Shown one piece after another: positions 63,446-64,000 of a DNA stretch of 64,000 bases. The notes beneath the pieces were generated by a model. It made no database searches. It had not been told where the DNA came from and saw nothing but the letters and a program-made list of their open reading frames with translations. Source of the DNA: Corythucha ciliata (Eukaryota; Arthropoda; Insecta; Hemiptera; Tingidae); contig CM075941.1 of the NCBI GenBank assembly GCA_038030265.1, positions 60,427,952 through 60,491,951 of the forward strand. The letters run 5' to 3'. Positions within the stretch are counted from its first letter, which is position 1. Every line of letters begins with the position of its first letter. A program made the position numbers and the translations under genes.

Positions 63446-63967
63446 TTAGATTTTTGTATCATTTATTTTTACCGAAGGGATTTTATTCTCAATTATGGAT
63501 TGAAGTTTTAAGAATATTTGATCAAGAATTTCGTTTTCTATAGTTTGTTGATCAGAGCAGAAAACTCCGTATGATCTATTGGGGTCCAAGAATTCTAAGC
63601 AGTGTTCTTCAAGGTCATTAGCGTATGGCCAAGAGACATTCCAAATATATCTTTTTTTCGTTGAATCAAAGAGGCTGAGGGTTTTATGTATTTCGGGGTT
63701 TCCTCTTTGTATAAGAATTTGGTGTTTTTCTAAATTAACGCATTTGGTTAGGTCATCGATCAAAACTATATTGCCAGTAGAACTTAATTGAGAATGGATG
63801 GTTACTAAGCTGTTGTTGTCGTCATTATCATTGTCGTTCAAAAATGTTTCTAACTCATCTATATTTGATAGGTCGGGGGAATTAATAGAATTTAAAAAGT
63901 TGTCAATTACTTCATCAGGGTTTTCTTCATTTTCCATCGCATTAATTTCATGAGGGGGACGTAGCAT
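63446..63967 (-). CDS. Gypsy-C pol spacer between RNase H and integrase (or upstream ORF)
   Basis: A 173-codon frame, acidic N-terminal half (NDNDNDDNNS tract), then GNIVLIDDLTKCVNLEKHQI and NVSWPYANDLEEHCLEFLDP. Its position just upstream of the integrase zinc-binding domain suggests the variable region after RNase H. The Met start near 63,967 is not established because the window ends. Confidence 0.4.
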   Translation of the reverse strand: MLRPPHEINAMENEENPDEVIDNFLNSINSPDLSNIDELETFLNDNDNDDNNSLVTIHSQLSSTGNIVLIDDLTKCVNLEKHQILIQRGNPEIHKTLSLFDSTKKRYIWNVSWPYANDLEEHCLEFLDPNRSYGVFCSDQQTIENEILDQIFLKLQSIIENKIPSVKINDTKI

Positions 63968-64000
63968 CTGCTACGTCATTATTTTTTCCTTTTGTGTGTT

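Larger units (their letters stand above)
62450..63967 (-). mobile_element. Gypsy-C: LTR retrotransposon pol fragment (integrase region), truncated by window end
   Basis: In minus order: a pol spacer (63,967-63,446), an integrase zinc-binding domain, an integrase core, and a degenerate tail with Lys-rich sequence to ~62,450. It differs in sequence from Gypsy-A and -B (for example GAEFVNNTVKNFLEYNNTNL versus GNEFNASVVKEF). No LTR seen in the window. Confidence 0.75.

Overview
This window looks like a repeat-rich stretch of an arthropod nuclear genome, probably an insect. It is AT-rich, has spliceosomal GT-AG introns, and carries tRNA-derived SINEs, a 500-base N gap, and a mix of piggyBac, PIF/Harbinger, hAT, pogo/Tigger, LINE, Penelope-like and Ty3/Gypsy sequences. 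I recognise no conserved host gene. Nearly every protein-coding signal belongs to a mobile element or its remains. The species call is inference from element content.

Layout, left to right. 0.6-5.5 kb: a PHD-like zinc-finger fragment, then on the minus strand Gypsy-A (gag, protease, large internal deletion, integrase tail, probable 3' LTR) with a foldback MITE in its tail. 5.5-10.4 kb (minus): an unclassified DDE/MULE-like transposase with a Ulp1-type C48 protease downstream, an arthropod 'SHY-motif' transposon protein, and an IS630/Tc1-like transposase remnant. 10.6-23.8 kb (plus): Gypsy-B, whose pol ends in a C48 protease-like domain. It is split at the start of RT by the 7.8-kb element hAT-A, itself split by a 3.1-kb Tigger element; a tRNA-derived SINE breaks the C48 domain. 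24-31.7 kb: dispersed and tandem repeats, a tyrosine-recombinase remnant, SINE2 copy A, a foldback element with a nested MITE, and a 355-bp tandem duplication. 31.8-40 kb: a CACTA/Tnp2-like remnant, then Harbinger-B, cut by a 4.5-kb element with matched terminal inverted repeats, a 4-bp target duplication and an apparently intact two-exon 871-aa DDE-like transposase. 40-46.8 kb: repeats, a poly(A) retroposon with 10-bp target duplication, a decayed piggyBac and a GIY-YIG (Penelope-like) domain. 46.8-52.4 kb: a minus-strand EN-RT-RNase H LINE split by hAT-B. After the N gap: SINE2 copy B, split by Harbinger-A, which has two apparently intact interleaved antisense genes. Then a deleted second Gypsy-B copy split by a piggyBac with one frameshift, an IS630-like fragment, and Gypsy-C on the minus strand running off the window end.

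The insertion order can be read from the sequence. Target duplications and two in-window empty sites fix Gypsy-B > hAT-A > Tigger, SINE2 > Harbinger-A, LINE > hAT-B and Harbinger-B > 4.5-kb element. Elements that look most complete are the 4.5-kb element and Harbinger-A; hAT-B and the right-hand piggyBac are each one or two lesions from an open frame. Recurrent themes are arrays of short subterminal motifs (probable transposase-binding sites), canonical -1 frameshift heptamers at both gag/pol overlaps, and two unrelated elements carrying C48 protease domains.
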